NCBI GenBank assembly: GCA_012838865.1 | Contig: DUOK01000281.1 | Span: 1 to 37,250 of the forward strand | Source: Bacteroidales bacterium | Lineage (GTDB): Bacteria; Bacteroidota; Bacteroidia; Bacteroidales; Marinilabiliaceae | Length of the DNA: 37,250 nucleotides | Direction of reading: 5' to 3' | Shown: positions 7,795 to 15,824 of the stretch, in pieces | Position numbering within the stretch: position 1 is the first letter of the stretch | Layout of the letters: the number at the start of each line of letters is the position of its first letter | Notes under the pieces: model-generated | The model's database searches: none | Told to the model about the DNA's origin: nothing | Seen by the model: only the letters and a program-made list of their open reading frames with translations | Made by a program: the position numbers and the translations under genes

Positions 7795-9333
7795 TTAGTT
7801 GCCCGACTTGATGCGAAGTCGCTGCCCGGGCTTTAATTTACGGGCATCCGTAATGTTGTTCCATGCCATAATGTCGTCGTTACTCACCCCCGGAAACTGT
7901 CGGGCGATGGTCCACAAATTATCTCCCGAACGCACCGTATAATAAACGTATTCCCCTTCCACTTCGGGAGCTGCCGTCGCATGGGCAGCGGGAGCAGCTG
8001 CCGCTTGCCGGGAACCGTGTCGCTGGGCCACAATCCGATAATGGGCCTCCTGAGCCTGGGGAACATAAACCACGAGCTTTTGTCCCACCCGAATGATGTT
8101 GCGATTGATGTTGTTCCAATAACGCAAATCAGAAGCCCGAACATTAAACCACTCGGCTATGAGTCCCACCACATCGCCCGATTTAACGGTATAGTGAATG
8201 GCCGCCGTTCCGGAAGGCGCCACCACCGGGTGGCTTGAAGCCGCTGCCGGAGCAGCCAACTGATTGTCGGGAAAAAACTGGAGGCGACGATGGGCATAAA
8301 TACTGTCCTCCAAGCCTGCAAAGGCCGTGCTTTGCTCAAAGGACAAGCGCAAAGGGTAGGGTCTGTTTTTGGCGGGCACAAGGTCTCTGCGATACTGCGG
8401 ATTCAGCTCCCGCAAATGTTCAAGCGGCAACTTCAAGACCTCAGCGACCTGCTCAAAATGCAAGGGCTGGTGTACCATAATGGTATCGGTGGCTACCGGC
8501 AGGTTGACAGGCCGGGCATGTAAGCCGTGCTCGCGGGCATAAGTAAAGGCATAAGTGGCTGCTATAAAAGCAGGCACATAACCACGGGTTTCCCTGGGAA
8601 GCCGGTAATAAATCTCCCAAAAATCACGCTTCCCGCCGGAGCGGCGGATGGCCTTATTGACATTCCCGGGACCGCAGTTATAGGCCGCAATAACCAACTG
8701 CCAGTCGCCATAAATCTCGTAGAGGTCCGATAAAAAAGCGGCGGCGGCCCGACTGGCTTGAACCGGGTCGCGCCGTTCGTCAACATAAGAATCCACCTCC
8801 AAACCGTAGCGCTTTCCGGTATGGTACATGAACTGCCAAAGTCCGGATGCCCCGGCGCGCGAAAGCGCACGCGGATTAAGCGCAGATTCAATTACCGGAA
8901 GATACTTCAGTTCATGGGGTAAGCCTGCAGCATCCAGGGCTTCCTCAAAAATCGGGAAGTAATAGTGACTCAGGCCCAGCATATTCTCCACCTGATCTCT
9001 GCGACGCTGGGTGTATAATCTGATGTAGGATTTGACCTGGCTGTTAAAGGTAAACTGCATGGGCGACGAAATTGCTGCCAAACGAGCAATATAGACAGAA
9101 TCGGGCAGCTCTTCAATCAGCTGCTCTGCCCGCTCATTGATGGAGTCGAGTACGAGCGGCTCCATTTTGGGGCGCACATGCCATACGTTGATCATACTGT
9201 CGAGCGAGCTCATGTAGGCTTGAAAATCCTTCTCAACAGCCTCAACCGCCTCCGGCTCCTCTGCCTGTAGGCCCATAAAAGACAGACCCAAAAAGCCCAG
9301 ACCCAAAATCATCCGTTTTCCTGTCATACCCAT
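7795..9333 (-). CDS. Lytic transglycosylase with SLT and LysM domains (MltD-like)
   Basis: A 512-residue secreted murein-cleaving enzyme. A signal peptide (about residues 1-24, with KR before MILGLGFLGLSFMGL) precedes an SLT domain at about 135-240. The catalytic Glu149 lies in VIESALNP, with GASGLWQFM and AAYNCGPGN downstream. A degenerate LysM-like stretch is at about 290-332, and clear LysM domains are at 380-425 (YTVKSGDVVGLIAEWFNV) and 464-509 (YYTVRSGDNLWTIARQF). The family cleaves glycan strands to anhydromuropeptides. I chose the ATG at 9333 because upstream codons in this frame overlap the DUF5683 gene and would bury the signal peptide; ATGs at 9327 or 9312 are also possible. It is the last gene of the parAB block. 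Confidence 0.92.
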   Translation of the reverse strand: MGMTGKRMILGLGFLGLSFMGLQAEEPEAVEAVEKDFQAYMSSLDSMINVWHVRPKMEPLVLDSINERAEQLIEELPDSVYIARLAAISSPMQFTFNSQVKSYIRLYTQRRRDQVENMLGLSHYYFPIFEEALDAAGLPHELKYLPVIESALNPRALSRAGASGLWQFMYHTGKRYGLEVDSYVDERRDPVQASRAAAAFLSDLYEIYGDWQLVIAAYNCGPGNVNKAIRRSGGKRDFWEIYYRLPRETRGYVPAFIAATYAFTYAREHGLHARPVNLPVATDTIMVHQPLHFEQVAEVLKLPLEHLRELNPQYRRDLVPAKNRPYPLRLSFEQSTAFAGLEDSIYAHRRLQFFPDNQLAAPAAASSHPVVAPSGTAAIHYTVKSGDVVGLIAEWFNVRASDLRYWNNINRNIIRVGQKLVVYVPQAQEAHYRIVAQRHGSRQAAAAPAAHATAAPEVEGEYVYYTVRSGDNLWTIARQFPGVSNDDIMAWNNITDARKLKPGQRLRIKSGN

Positions 9334-9337
9334 TCTG

Positions 9338-10144
9338 TTAAAACTGTATCCGCATCTGCAAACCCAGGGCCGAACCCCGCTCATCGAAGGGCGACAACAC
9401 AGCGGGCTCCAAGCTAAACGACAAATCATCAGAAATATCAAAGTCGTAAAAATGGGCATCCACACTGGCATCTATAATACTGACCACATAAAGTCCAACC
9501 ATAATGATGTAACTCAAGTCCCGTGAGCGCTTGTAGTAACGTCTTTTGTTCTGCAAGGAACGCTGGAACCATTCGGCATATTGTCCATGCACATCGTCAA
9601 GGGTTAATTGAGGTGGAATAAACTCCGCATAACTGGTGTTGCCCGGATCGCGAATCAGAAAATCACGATAGGCAGAGCGGTATTTGTTGTAGTAATTCGA
9701 ATTAAAACTGATGGCGTAAACCAAGCCGCCAATCCCTCCGTACAAAACGGGAAGCTTCCAGTACTTTTTATTGTAGATTTGTCCCGCTCCCGGAAAAACC
9801 GCCGCATAAACCGTCGCCTTGTGCGGCGAGTGTACGTAATCGTTGACTTGTACCTCCGAATCAGCGGGCGTGTCGGGGGCTTGTGCCAACGGCTCCACTT
9901 CAAGCACTTCAGGTACCGAGTCAAGCACCAAACCGTCGGCGGGCTCAACCAGCTGAACCAGGCTGTCGGCGCTGGCCACCAAGGCATCCCCTTTCCAAAG
10001 CATATAGACTTCAGCCGAACGGAGCTCTCCAAAGCCTAAGCCCGGGCCAAAAAGGAGCAGGCTTGCCCAACAGATACTTTTCAGGTAGTAAAGCACAGGA
10101 AAAAGCGGTGTTTTAGGATTTAACCTTGTCCAAAATAGCGACAA
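9338..10144 (-). CDS. DUF5683 domain protein
   Basis: A protein of up to 268 residues with an N-terminal hydrophobic signal or anchor (about 18-37) and a central DUF5683 region containing HSPHKATVYAAVFPGAGQIY, followed by KLPVLYGGIGGLVYAI and SNYYNKYRSAYRDFL. A hydrophobic stretch LSYIIMVGLYVVSIIDASVDAHFYDF comes later, and a beta-rich end finishes LQMRIQF, as in outer-membrane-associated proteins. The function is unknown. The gene follows parB, a recurrent Bacteroidota arrangement. The ATG at 10144 overlaps parB by 32 bases. A GTG at 10096 would start right before the signal sequence and leave a 16-base gap, so it is a credible alternative. Confidence 0.85.
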   Translation of the reverse strand: MSLFWTRLNPKTPLFPVLYYLKSICWASLLLFGPGLGFGELRSAEVYMLWKGDALVASADSLVQLVEPADGLVLDSVPEVLEVEPLAQAPDTPADSEVQVNDYVHSPHKATVYAAVFPGAGQIYNKKYWKLPVLYGGIGGLVYAISFNSNYYNKYRSAYRDFLIRDPGNTSYAEFIPPQLTLDDVHGQYAEWFQRSLQNKRRYYKRSRDLSYIIMVGLYVVSIIDASVDAHFYDFDISDDLSFSLEPAVLSPFDERGSALGLQMRIQF

Positions 10145-10994
10145 TCTGCTCCAGTTCCTCGTCCGAACGAAAAGGAATCACAATCTTTCCCTTTCCTTTA
10201 GGATCGCGGGAAAACTGAATATTGGTCTTGAAAAAGGAGGAAAGCTGGTGACGCAAAGCACTGTAGGCTTCATTATTGTCCTCCCCTACAGGCGCTTTAG
10301 GCGCCTGCGGCTCAACCGGCTTATCCAAATCCCGAACCAGGGCCTCCACCTTACGTACCGATAAATCTTCCTTTATGGTCTGCCCGAAAATAGCCAACTG
10401 ACGCGCAGGATCTTCTACATTGATAAGGGCGCGGGCATGCCCCATCGAAATTTGCTTTTCACGCAGACCGAGTTGAATCTCAGCCGGCAGCTTCAACAAA
10501 CGCAGGTAGTTGGAAATGGTCGAACGCTTTTTACCCACGCGGTCGGACATGCTTTCCTGCGTCAGCTTGCATTCCTCCATCAAACGCTGGTAACTGATGG
10601 CCACTTCGATGGGATCGAGATCTTCGCGTTGAATGTTCTCTACCAAAGCCATTTCCAGCATCAGGTCGTCTTCAGCTTTACGCACATAGGCCGGCACTTT
10701 GGTCAGTCCCGCCAGTTTAGACGCCCTGAAACGACGCTCACCGGCAATGATCTGATAGCGATGCTCACCGATTTTTCGCAGGGTAAGCGGTTGAACAATG
10801 CCGACCGATTGAATAGACATAGACAATTCCTGAAGCCGTTCCTCATCAAAGCGGGACCTGGGCTGCCAGGGATTCACCTCTATTTGATTAATGTCTATCT
10901 CCATAATGGAGGCAGAAGGCCTGGGCCGTCTGACCTCTTCGCTGTTCTCAATCAGTGCGCCAAGTCCTCTTCCTAATGCGTTTTTCTTTGCCAT
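10113..10994 (-). CDS. parB: Chromosome partitioning protein ParB
   Basis: A 293-residue ParB/Spo0J protein. The N-terminal CTP-binding fold has NPWQPRSRFD, the GERRFR motif (residues 85-90) and VENIQREDLDPIE. The helix-turn-helix region is LTQESMSDRVGKKRSTISNYLRLLKLP, then a linker around 220-240, and a C-terminal dimerisation domain ending ELEQIVAILDKVKS. ParB loads at parS and slides as a CTP-dependent clamp. It lies 24 bases after parA. I did not find a parS-like GTTTCACGTGAAAC sequence in this window, so its centromere sites must be elsewhere or diverged. Confidence 0.97.
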   Translation of the reverse strand: MAKKNALGRGLGALIENSEEVRRPRPSASIMEIDINQIEVNPWQPRSRFDEERLQELSMSIQSVGIVQPLTLRKIGEHRYQIIAGERRFRASKLAGLTKVPAYVRKAEDDLMLEMALVENIQREDLDPIEVAISYQRLMEECKLTQESMSDRVGKKRSTISNYLRLLKLPAEIQLGLREKQISMGHARALINVEDPARQLAIFGQTIKEDLSVRKVEALVRDLDKPVEPQAPKAPVGEDNNEAYSALRHQLSSFFKTNIQFSRDPKGKGKIVIPFRSDEELEQIVAILDKVKS

Positions 10995-11018
10995 TTTAAC
11001 GTTCCGGTATGCGGTTTA

Positions 11019-11819
11019 TTAATCGATCACCTTATTGTCCTTATCCATCCTGGTCATGTTGTTCTTTTGCAGCAACTCCCGTGCCAGATTCAGGTAGTTG
11101 GTCGCCCCCTTGGATGCGGCATCGTACATTACAACGGCCTTACCATAACTGGGCGCCTCACTCAATTTGATGTTACGGGTAATGAGCGTTTCAAACACCA
11201 TCTCCTGGAAGTGACTTTGTACCTCTTCCACCACCTGATTGGACAAACGCAGACGCGAATCGTACATGGTCAGCAAAAAGCCTTCTATCTCCAACTCGGG
11301 ATTGAGTCGGTTTTGAATGATTTTAATGGTATTCAAGAGTTTTCCCAAACCTTCCAAAGCAAAATACTCGCACTGAACAGGAATAATGACTGAGTCGGCT
11401 GCAGTGAGTGCATTGACTGTAATCAGACCCAGGGAGGGGGAACAGTCAATCAATACAAAATCGTAGCGATCACGTACTTTATCAAGCACTTCCTTAAGCA
11501 CATACTCCCGTTGCGGCATATTCAGCATCTCAATTTCAGCCCCAACCAAATCGATATGAGAGGGCAAAAGGTCGAGATGTTCGATTTCTGCTTTCAGAAT
11601 GGCTTTTTCGGTAGGGACCTTATCAACAATACATTCATAAATGCTGTTCTCAATGTTGTTCAAGTCAAAGCCCAAACCAGAGGTAGCATTGGCCTGAGGA
11701 TCGGCATCCACTACCAGCACTTTGTATTCAAGTACTGCCAGACTGGCTGCCAGATTGATTGCAGTGGTGGTTTTTCCAACTCCTCCTTTTTGATTTGCCA
11801 GCGCGATAACTTTAGCCAT
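11019..11819 (-). CDS. parA: Chromosome partitioning ATPase ParA/Soj
   Basis: A 266-residue Soj-type ParA ATPase without an N-terminal DNA-binding extension. The deviant Walker A KGGVGKTT is at residues 11-18, Walker A' is VLVVDADPQANATSGLG, and Walker B is FVLIDCSPSLGLITVNAL. The length matches chromosomal Soj proteins. It segregates ParB-bound origins using the nucleoid as a matrix. It is the first gene of the block parA, parB, DUF5683, lytic transglycosylase. A TAACTTTG promoter box and a 9-bp inverted repeat lie directly upstream. Confidence 0.98.
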   Translation of the reverse strand: MAKVIALANQKGGVGKTTTAINLAASLAVLEYKVLVVDADPQANATSGLGFDLNNIENSIYECIVDKVPTEKAILKAEIEHLDLLPSHIDLVGAEIEMLNMPQREYVLKEVLDKVRDRYDFVLIDCSPSLGLITVNALTAADSVIIPVQCEYFALEGLGKLLNTIKIIQNRLNPELEIEGFLLTMYDSRLRLSNQVVEEVQSHFQEMVFETLITRNIKLSEAPSYGKAVVMYDAASKGATNYLNLARELLQKNNMTRMDKDNKVID

Positions 11820-11842
11820 AGAAATTCCAGTTTATTGATTTA

Positions 11843-11876
11843 TCGTCAGAACCGAAAAATAGCCAATTTCTGACGA
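11843..11876. repeat. Inverted repeat in the parA leader
   Basis: Two perfect 9-base arms, TCGTCAGAA (11843-11851) and TTCTGACGA (11868-11876), are separated by 16 bases. The right edge falls about where transcription from the TAACTTTG box at 11881-11888 should begin, so the repeat would form a 5'-terminal stem-loop or act as an operator over the start site. Confidence 0.6.
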
Positions 11877-11880
11877 AAGC

Positions 11881-11888
11881 CAAAGTTA
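11881..11888 (-). promoter_or_regulatory. Candidate promoter -7 box TAACTTTG for parA
   Basis: On the minus strand this is an exact match to TAnnTTTG. A TTTTG lies 15 bases upstream, which is shorter than usual, so the -33 element is uncertain. Confidence 0.45.
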
Positions 11889-11993
11889 AGCTTTTATTAA
11901 AAACAAAAGAGAATTAGACCGACAATTTTATCGGAACACGAAAGGCGTGAAGGATTAAACACCTGACAATCATCGCACTCCAGAAAACAGCCG

Positions 11994-12776
11994 CTACTTG
12001 CGAAACATCTCCATCTGATTGTCAAAATTCAAATAATACCAACCCCTGTCCAGACTGTCAATGGAAAGCCGGTCGCCAAAGCCCTTAAGTACAATTCGGC
12101 CGTGGCTGTCGTACAACTCATACATGGTGGCCTCGGAAAAAACCACTTCGTTGTCTCCCGAAACCACAGAAAAAGTCAAGGGTGCTCTGGAGCTGTTGAT
12201 GAGCAGTTCGGCCGAATACTTACTCTTACGACGGGCATCGGTCTGACGAAGACGAAAACGGTTCTCCCCGGCGTGCAGTCTAACAGGCGCAGCGTAATTG
12301 TTCTCGCCCGGCTGACCCTTGCCTTCTACCCGACCAACAGCCACCCACTTGTTCCAGCGAAATTGCTCCACCACAAAAGGCAGAGTTCCCGCTTCGTTTT
12401 TGGTGGTCCAAAGCACCTTATCGCCCTGAATACGAAGACTTACAATTTCAAAGGAGGCGCGTGCGTTGAGGACATCGGGATTAAGAACCCGAGGCAAACA
12501 CCCATCCTTGTAGTTGATCGCTATGCGAATGGGATCTCCAAGGTTAAAACCATAAACAGCCAGGTCTATTTCAAAGGCTGCGGAGTTGATCTCATCTGTC
12601 GTGGTCATTCCGTTCACAGAGACTTCATACACACAAAAACCAACGCCCGCAGCGGCAAACGGATTCTTAACATATAAGTTCTCTCCCTGATAGGTTCCCC
12701 TGATTTCAATCTGACCGGCATAAAGAGCCGTGGCACTCAGGCAGAACATTAGAATTATAGGAAGAAGCTTTTTCAT
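11994..12776 (-). CDS. Secreted protein with a type IX-like C-terminal tail
   Basis: A 260-residue protein of unknown function. A classical signal peptide (MKKLLPIILMFCLSATALYA, cleavage probably after residue 20) is followed by beta-rich sequence with two or three Ig/fibronectin-like segments and only two mature cysteines. The last 45 residues (YELYDSHGRIVLKGFG, then SIDSLDRGWYYLNF, ending EMFRK) resemble the type A sorting domain of the type IX secretion system: a short strand, a hydrophilic turn, then a G-x-Y-x-L-x-F strand and a basic end. That match is by pattern, and it could instead be an ordinary beta-sandwich end. It is monocistronic between ispG and parA with its own TAAATTTG promoter box. 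Confidence 0.75.
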   Translation of the reverse strand: MKKLLPIILMFCLSATALYAGQIEIRGTYQGENLYVKNPFAAAGVGFCVYEVSVNGMTTTDEINSAAFEIDLAVYGFNLGDPIRIAINYKDGCLPRVLNPDVLNARASFEIVSLRIQGDKVLWTTKNEAGTLPFVVEQFRWNKWVAVGRVEGKGQPGENNYAAPVRLHAGENRFRLRQTDARRKSKYSAELLINSSRAPLTFSVVSGDNEVVFSEATMYELYDSHGRIVLKGFGDRLSIDSLDRGWYYLNFDNQMEMFRK

Positions 12777-12819
12777 GGGGTGTTTGGGGACGATTAGTAC
12801 GGGTTATTTCAAAATTTCA

Positions 12820-12827
12820 CAAATTTA
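12820..12827 (-). promoter_or_regulatory. Promoter -7 box TAAATTTG for the secreted protein
   Basis: On the minus strand this exactly matches TAnnTTTG, about 44 bases before the ATG. The region 19-25 bases further upstream is a T-run without a clear TTTG, so only the -7 element is well supported. Confidence 0.5.
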
Positions 12828-12946
12828 TGTCCCGGCAATTTAAAAAAACCTTTAATCCTAAACAAAAAAAATAAATTACTTTCCATGATTGTTACCGGAA
12901 ATTTGACCAATACTGAAAACCAGCTCCCTGCAAAGGCCAACAAGGG

Positions 12947-14833
12947 CTAGCCGGGTGCTCGCCAATCGCCGCTTTCCTTAATCAGCTCCACCAACCGGTC
13001 TACCGCCTCTGCTTCAGGAAGCGTTTTCACCACCAGCTCCCTGTTTTTAAAGAGCGACACCTTGCCGGGACCGGCACCCACATAGCCGTAATCGGCATCT
13101 GCCATTTCCCCTATTCCGTTTACAATACAGCCCATAATGGCTATTTTTAAATCTTTAAGGTGCCCGGTACGTGCCTGCACCTTTCGGGTGGTTTCCTGCA
13201 GATCGAAAAGCGTACGCCCGCAACCGGGACAGGAAATGAATTCCGTTTTAGAAAAACGAACACGGGCAGCCTGCAAAACACCAAAATGGGTATCGAGCAG
13301 CACTTTGGGCGGAACGGCCGGGGCCGACAGCGACAAACCATCGCCGAAGCCATCCAAGAGCAACAGTCCGGTATCGGCCGCGGCCTTTAACTGAAAGTCG
13401 CCAGCCACCGCATCCGTGTAGCTGCGCTGAAGCACTACCGGGTGACTTAAGCCGGCCTGCTGCAAGGCAAAAAAGAATGCGCGTTGCTCAGCAGTGCCAT
13501 TTTGGTGCCCGGTCTTCAACAGCAACACCACTTCCTGATCGGTCCTTAAACGGCCCAGCAGCTCTGGCTGCAGGTCCACATAGCTCAACTCAAGCACCCT
13601 GGGACCATTGCCCACCCGATTGGCGAGATAAGTCATCACATCCAATAAAGGCCATGCTGCCTGAGTGGGCACAAAGCCTTCGTTGCCCGCAACAGGCACC
13701 CAGCGTTGAACGCCGGTCCAATTCTCAGGCAAGTGGCTGTCGACAGCATCCACAATCACCGCTTCGGGTCGCAACAAACCCGACATCGGTGCCCCACAGC
13801 CCCTCAGGTCGGGTACCACCCCCGCCGTTTGTCCGCCCCCAAAAAGACCTACGGGGTGACTCTGTCTTTGTTGGTAGGCAAAGGGACTGTAAGAAAAACC
13901 GACCACCGGCGCAATGGGAGCATGTCCCGCCCGACCACTTACATAATCGCGCAACAAGGCCGCCACAGGCAGCTCTGCTTCCGGATCTTCGGTCAGAGAC
14001 ACCCGAATGGTGTCGCCCAGACCGTCGGCCAACAAAGCCCCTATGCCCACGGCCGATTTGATGCGTCCGTCTTCTCCGCTGCCGGCTTCCGTTACCCCCA
14101 GGTGCAGTGGATAGTCCATCCCCTCGGCCTGCATGGTGGCCACCAGCAGACGCACCGTGTGCACCATCACCCGGGTATTGCTGGCTTTGATACTGAGCAC
14201 AATTTCATGGAAATCGTTTTTCCGACAAAGGCGCAAAAATTCCATGCACGAGGCCACCATGCCCTCAGGCGTATCGCCATAGCGCGCCATGATGCGGTCG
14301 GACAAGCTGCCGTGATTGGCACCTATGCGCAAGGCCGTGCCGTGCTTTTTACACAAATCCAGCAAGGGCCTTAGCTTCTCCTCTATTTCGGCCAAATCGG
14401 CTGCATAGCGCTCCGCATCGTAGTCCAGCTCCCGGAATTTCTTGGCCCCATCGGCAAAATTGCCGGGATTGATGCGCACCTTCTCAACTCTTTCGGCCGC
14501 CAGGAGCGCAGCATTGGGATTAAAATGAACATCAGCCACCAGGGGGAAATCCTGGCCTTGTTGTTTCAACTCCGCCTTAATCTGCTCCAGGTTAATGGCC
14601 TCCCGACGCCCCTGCGTAGTGATGCGCACCAGTTCACCCCCTGCCTGCACAATGCGCAGGCATTGGGCAGCCGTTGCCGCGGTGTCCATCGACGAAGTCG
14701 TTGTCATCGACTGCAGGCGCACAGGGTTGTTCCCGCCTATTCCAACTTTTCCCACCCGCACCTCACGCGCACTCCGGCGCTGGTAATCAAACAGGGAAGC
14801 ACAGTACAACGGAAGATCGGCCACTTTATTCAT
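12947..14833 (-). CDS. ispG: 4-hydroxy-3-methylbut-2-enyl diphosphate synthase (long form)
   Basis: A 628-residue IspG/GcpE, the penultimate enzyme of the MEP isoprenoid pathway, converting methylerythritol cyclodiphosphate to HMBPP with a [4Fe-4S] cluster. The N-terminal TIM barrel begins at VRVGKVGIGGNNPVRLQSMTT-like sequence (about residues 24-44) and runs to about residue 290. A roughly 200-residue insert (about 300-510) follows, and the C-terminal cluster domain has SCPGCGRTLFDLQ and IMGCIVNGIGEMADADYGYVG. The usual proteobacterial form is about 370 residues; the inserted version is typical of Bacteroidota, Chlamydiae and plants. It stands alone, divergent from gldA. Confidence 0.96.
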   Translation of the reverse strand: MNKVADLPLYCASLFDYQRRSAREVRVGKVGIGGNNPVRLQSMTTTSSMDTAATAAQCLRIVQAGGELVRITTQGRREAINLEQIKAELKQQGQDFPLVADVHFNPNAALLAAERVEKVRINPGNFADGAKKFRELDYDAERYAADLAEIEEKLRPLLDLCKKHGTALRIGANHGSLSDRIMARYGDTPEGMVASCMEFLRLCRKNDFHEIVLSIKASNTRVMVHTVRLLVATMQAEGMDYPLHLGVTEAGSGEDGRIKSAVGIGALLADGLGDTIRVSLTEDPEAELPVAALLRDYVSGRAGHAPIAPVVGFSYSPFAYQQRQSHPVGLFGGGQTAGVVPDLRGCGAPMSGLLRPEAVIVDAVDSHLPENWTGVQRWVPVAGNEGFVPTQAAWPLLDVMTYLANRVGNGPRVLELSYVDLQPELLGRLRTDQEVVLLLKTGHQNGTAEQRAFFFALQQAGLSHPVVLQRSYTDAVAGDFQLKAAADTGLLLLDGFGDGLSLSAPAVPPKVLLDTHFGVLQAARVRFSKTEFISCPGCGRTLFDLQETTRKVQARTGHLKDLKIAIMGCIVNGIGEMADADYGYVGAGPGKVSLFKNRELVVKTLPEAEAVDRLVELIKESGDWRAPG

Positions 14834-14915
14834 AACACAACAATTCGTTTAGAAGCTGCTAAATTATCCCCTCTAAACCGAAAATTCATAACTTTAAGGC
14901 AAAATTGTTTGGTCT

Positions 14916-15824
14916 ATGTCCATTTCCGTTTCACAAATCAGCAAGAATTACGGTCGCCAAAAGGCCCTCGACAAAGTGTCTTTCGAAATCCCCTCCGGTC
15001 AAATCGTCGGCTTTCTTGGCCCCAACGGAGCCGGGAAATCTACCATGATGAAAATCCTGACCGGCTACCTGCCGCCCTCTGAAGGCGAAGTAAAGGTTTG
15101 TGCTTACCCGGTGCGCGAAAACGCACTGGCCTTACGAAGAAAGGTGGGTTACCTGCCCGAGCACAACCCCCTCTACCTGGACATGTACATTGCCGAGTAC
15201 CTGCACTTTGTAGCGAAGGTGTACCAAATCGACCAGGCAGCCAAACGGGTGGCAGAGGTAATGGAAATGACGGGACTGGGGCCCGAACAGCATAAAAAAG
15301 CGGCTGCCCTCTCGAAAGGCTACCGGCAAAGGGTGGGACTGGCCCAGGCTTTGTTGCCCGACCCGGAGGTGCTGATTTTGGACGAGCCGACCTCGGGCCT
15401 GGACCCCAACCAAATCAGCGGTGTTCGAAAATTGATAGGCGAATTGGGCCAATCTAAAACGGTTTTGCTATCTACACACATTATGCAGGAAGTAACGGCG
15501 CTGTGCGAGCGGGTCATCATTATTGACCGGGGACGTATTGTTGCCGATGAGCGGGCCGATGCGCTGGAAAAATCCAGCGGGGAACAGCAAATGTTGATTG
15601 AAGTGATGTTCGACCGTCAGCCCGACACGGAGCGCTTGCAGGCACTGCCCGGCATCGCGCAGCTGCGGCACGAAAACGGCAAGTGGCTGCTCAGCACCGA
15701 GGGCAAACAGGATTTGCGCCCCGAGGTGTTCCGTTTTGCCGTTAACAACGACCTGGTAATACTGGAAATGCGGCAACACCAACCCTCTCTCGAAAACATA
15801 TTCCGCCGACTGACGGCGCATTAA
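14916..15824 (+). CDS. gldA: GldA-type ABC transporter ATP-binding protein
   Basis: A 302-residue ABC ATPase. Walker A GPNGAGKS is at residues 35-42, the signature LSKGY at 132-136, Walker B and D-loop LILDEPTSGLDPNQ follow, and the H-loop is in LLSTHIMQEV. The sequence MKILTGYLPPSEGEVKV and the length match GldA, which with GldF and GldG forms an ABC transporter linked to gliding in Flavobacterium; homologues also occur in non-gliding Bacteroidota. No permease gene is adjacent, so its partner must be elsewhere. The gene ends base-to-base against pdxH. The GldA name is confident at family level, the gliding role is not. Confidence 0.88.
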   Translation: MSISVSQISKNYGRQKALDKVSFEIPSGQIVGFLGPNGAGKSTMMKILTGYLPPSEGEVKVCAYPVRENALALRRKVGYLPEHNPLYLDMYIAEYLHFVAKVYQIDQAAKRVAEVMEMTGLGPEQHKKAAALSKGYRQRVGLAQALLPDPEVLILDEPTSGLDPNQISGVRKLIGELGQSKTVLLSTHIMQEVTALCERVIIIDRGRIVADERADALEKSSGEQQMLIEVMFDRQPDTERLQALPGIAQLRHENGKWLLSTEGKQDLRPEVFRFAVNNDLVILEMRQHQPSLENIFRRLTAH

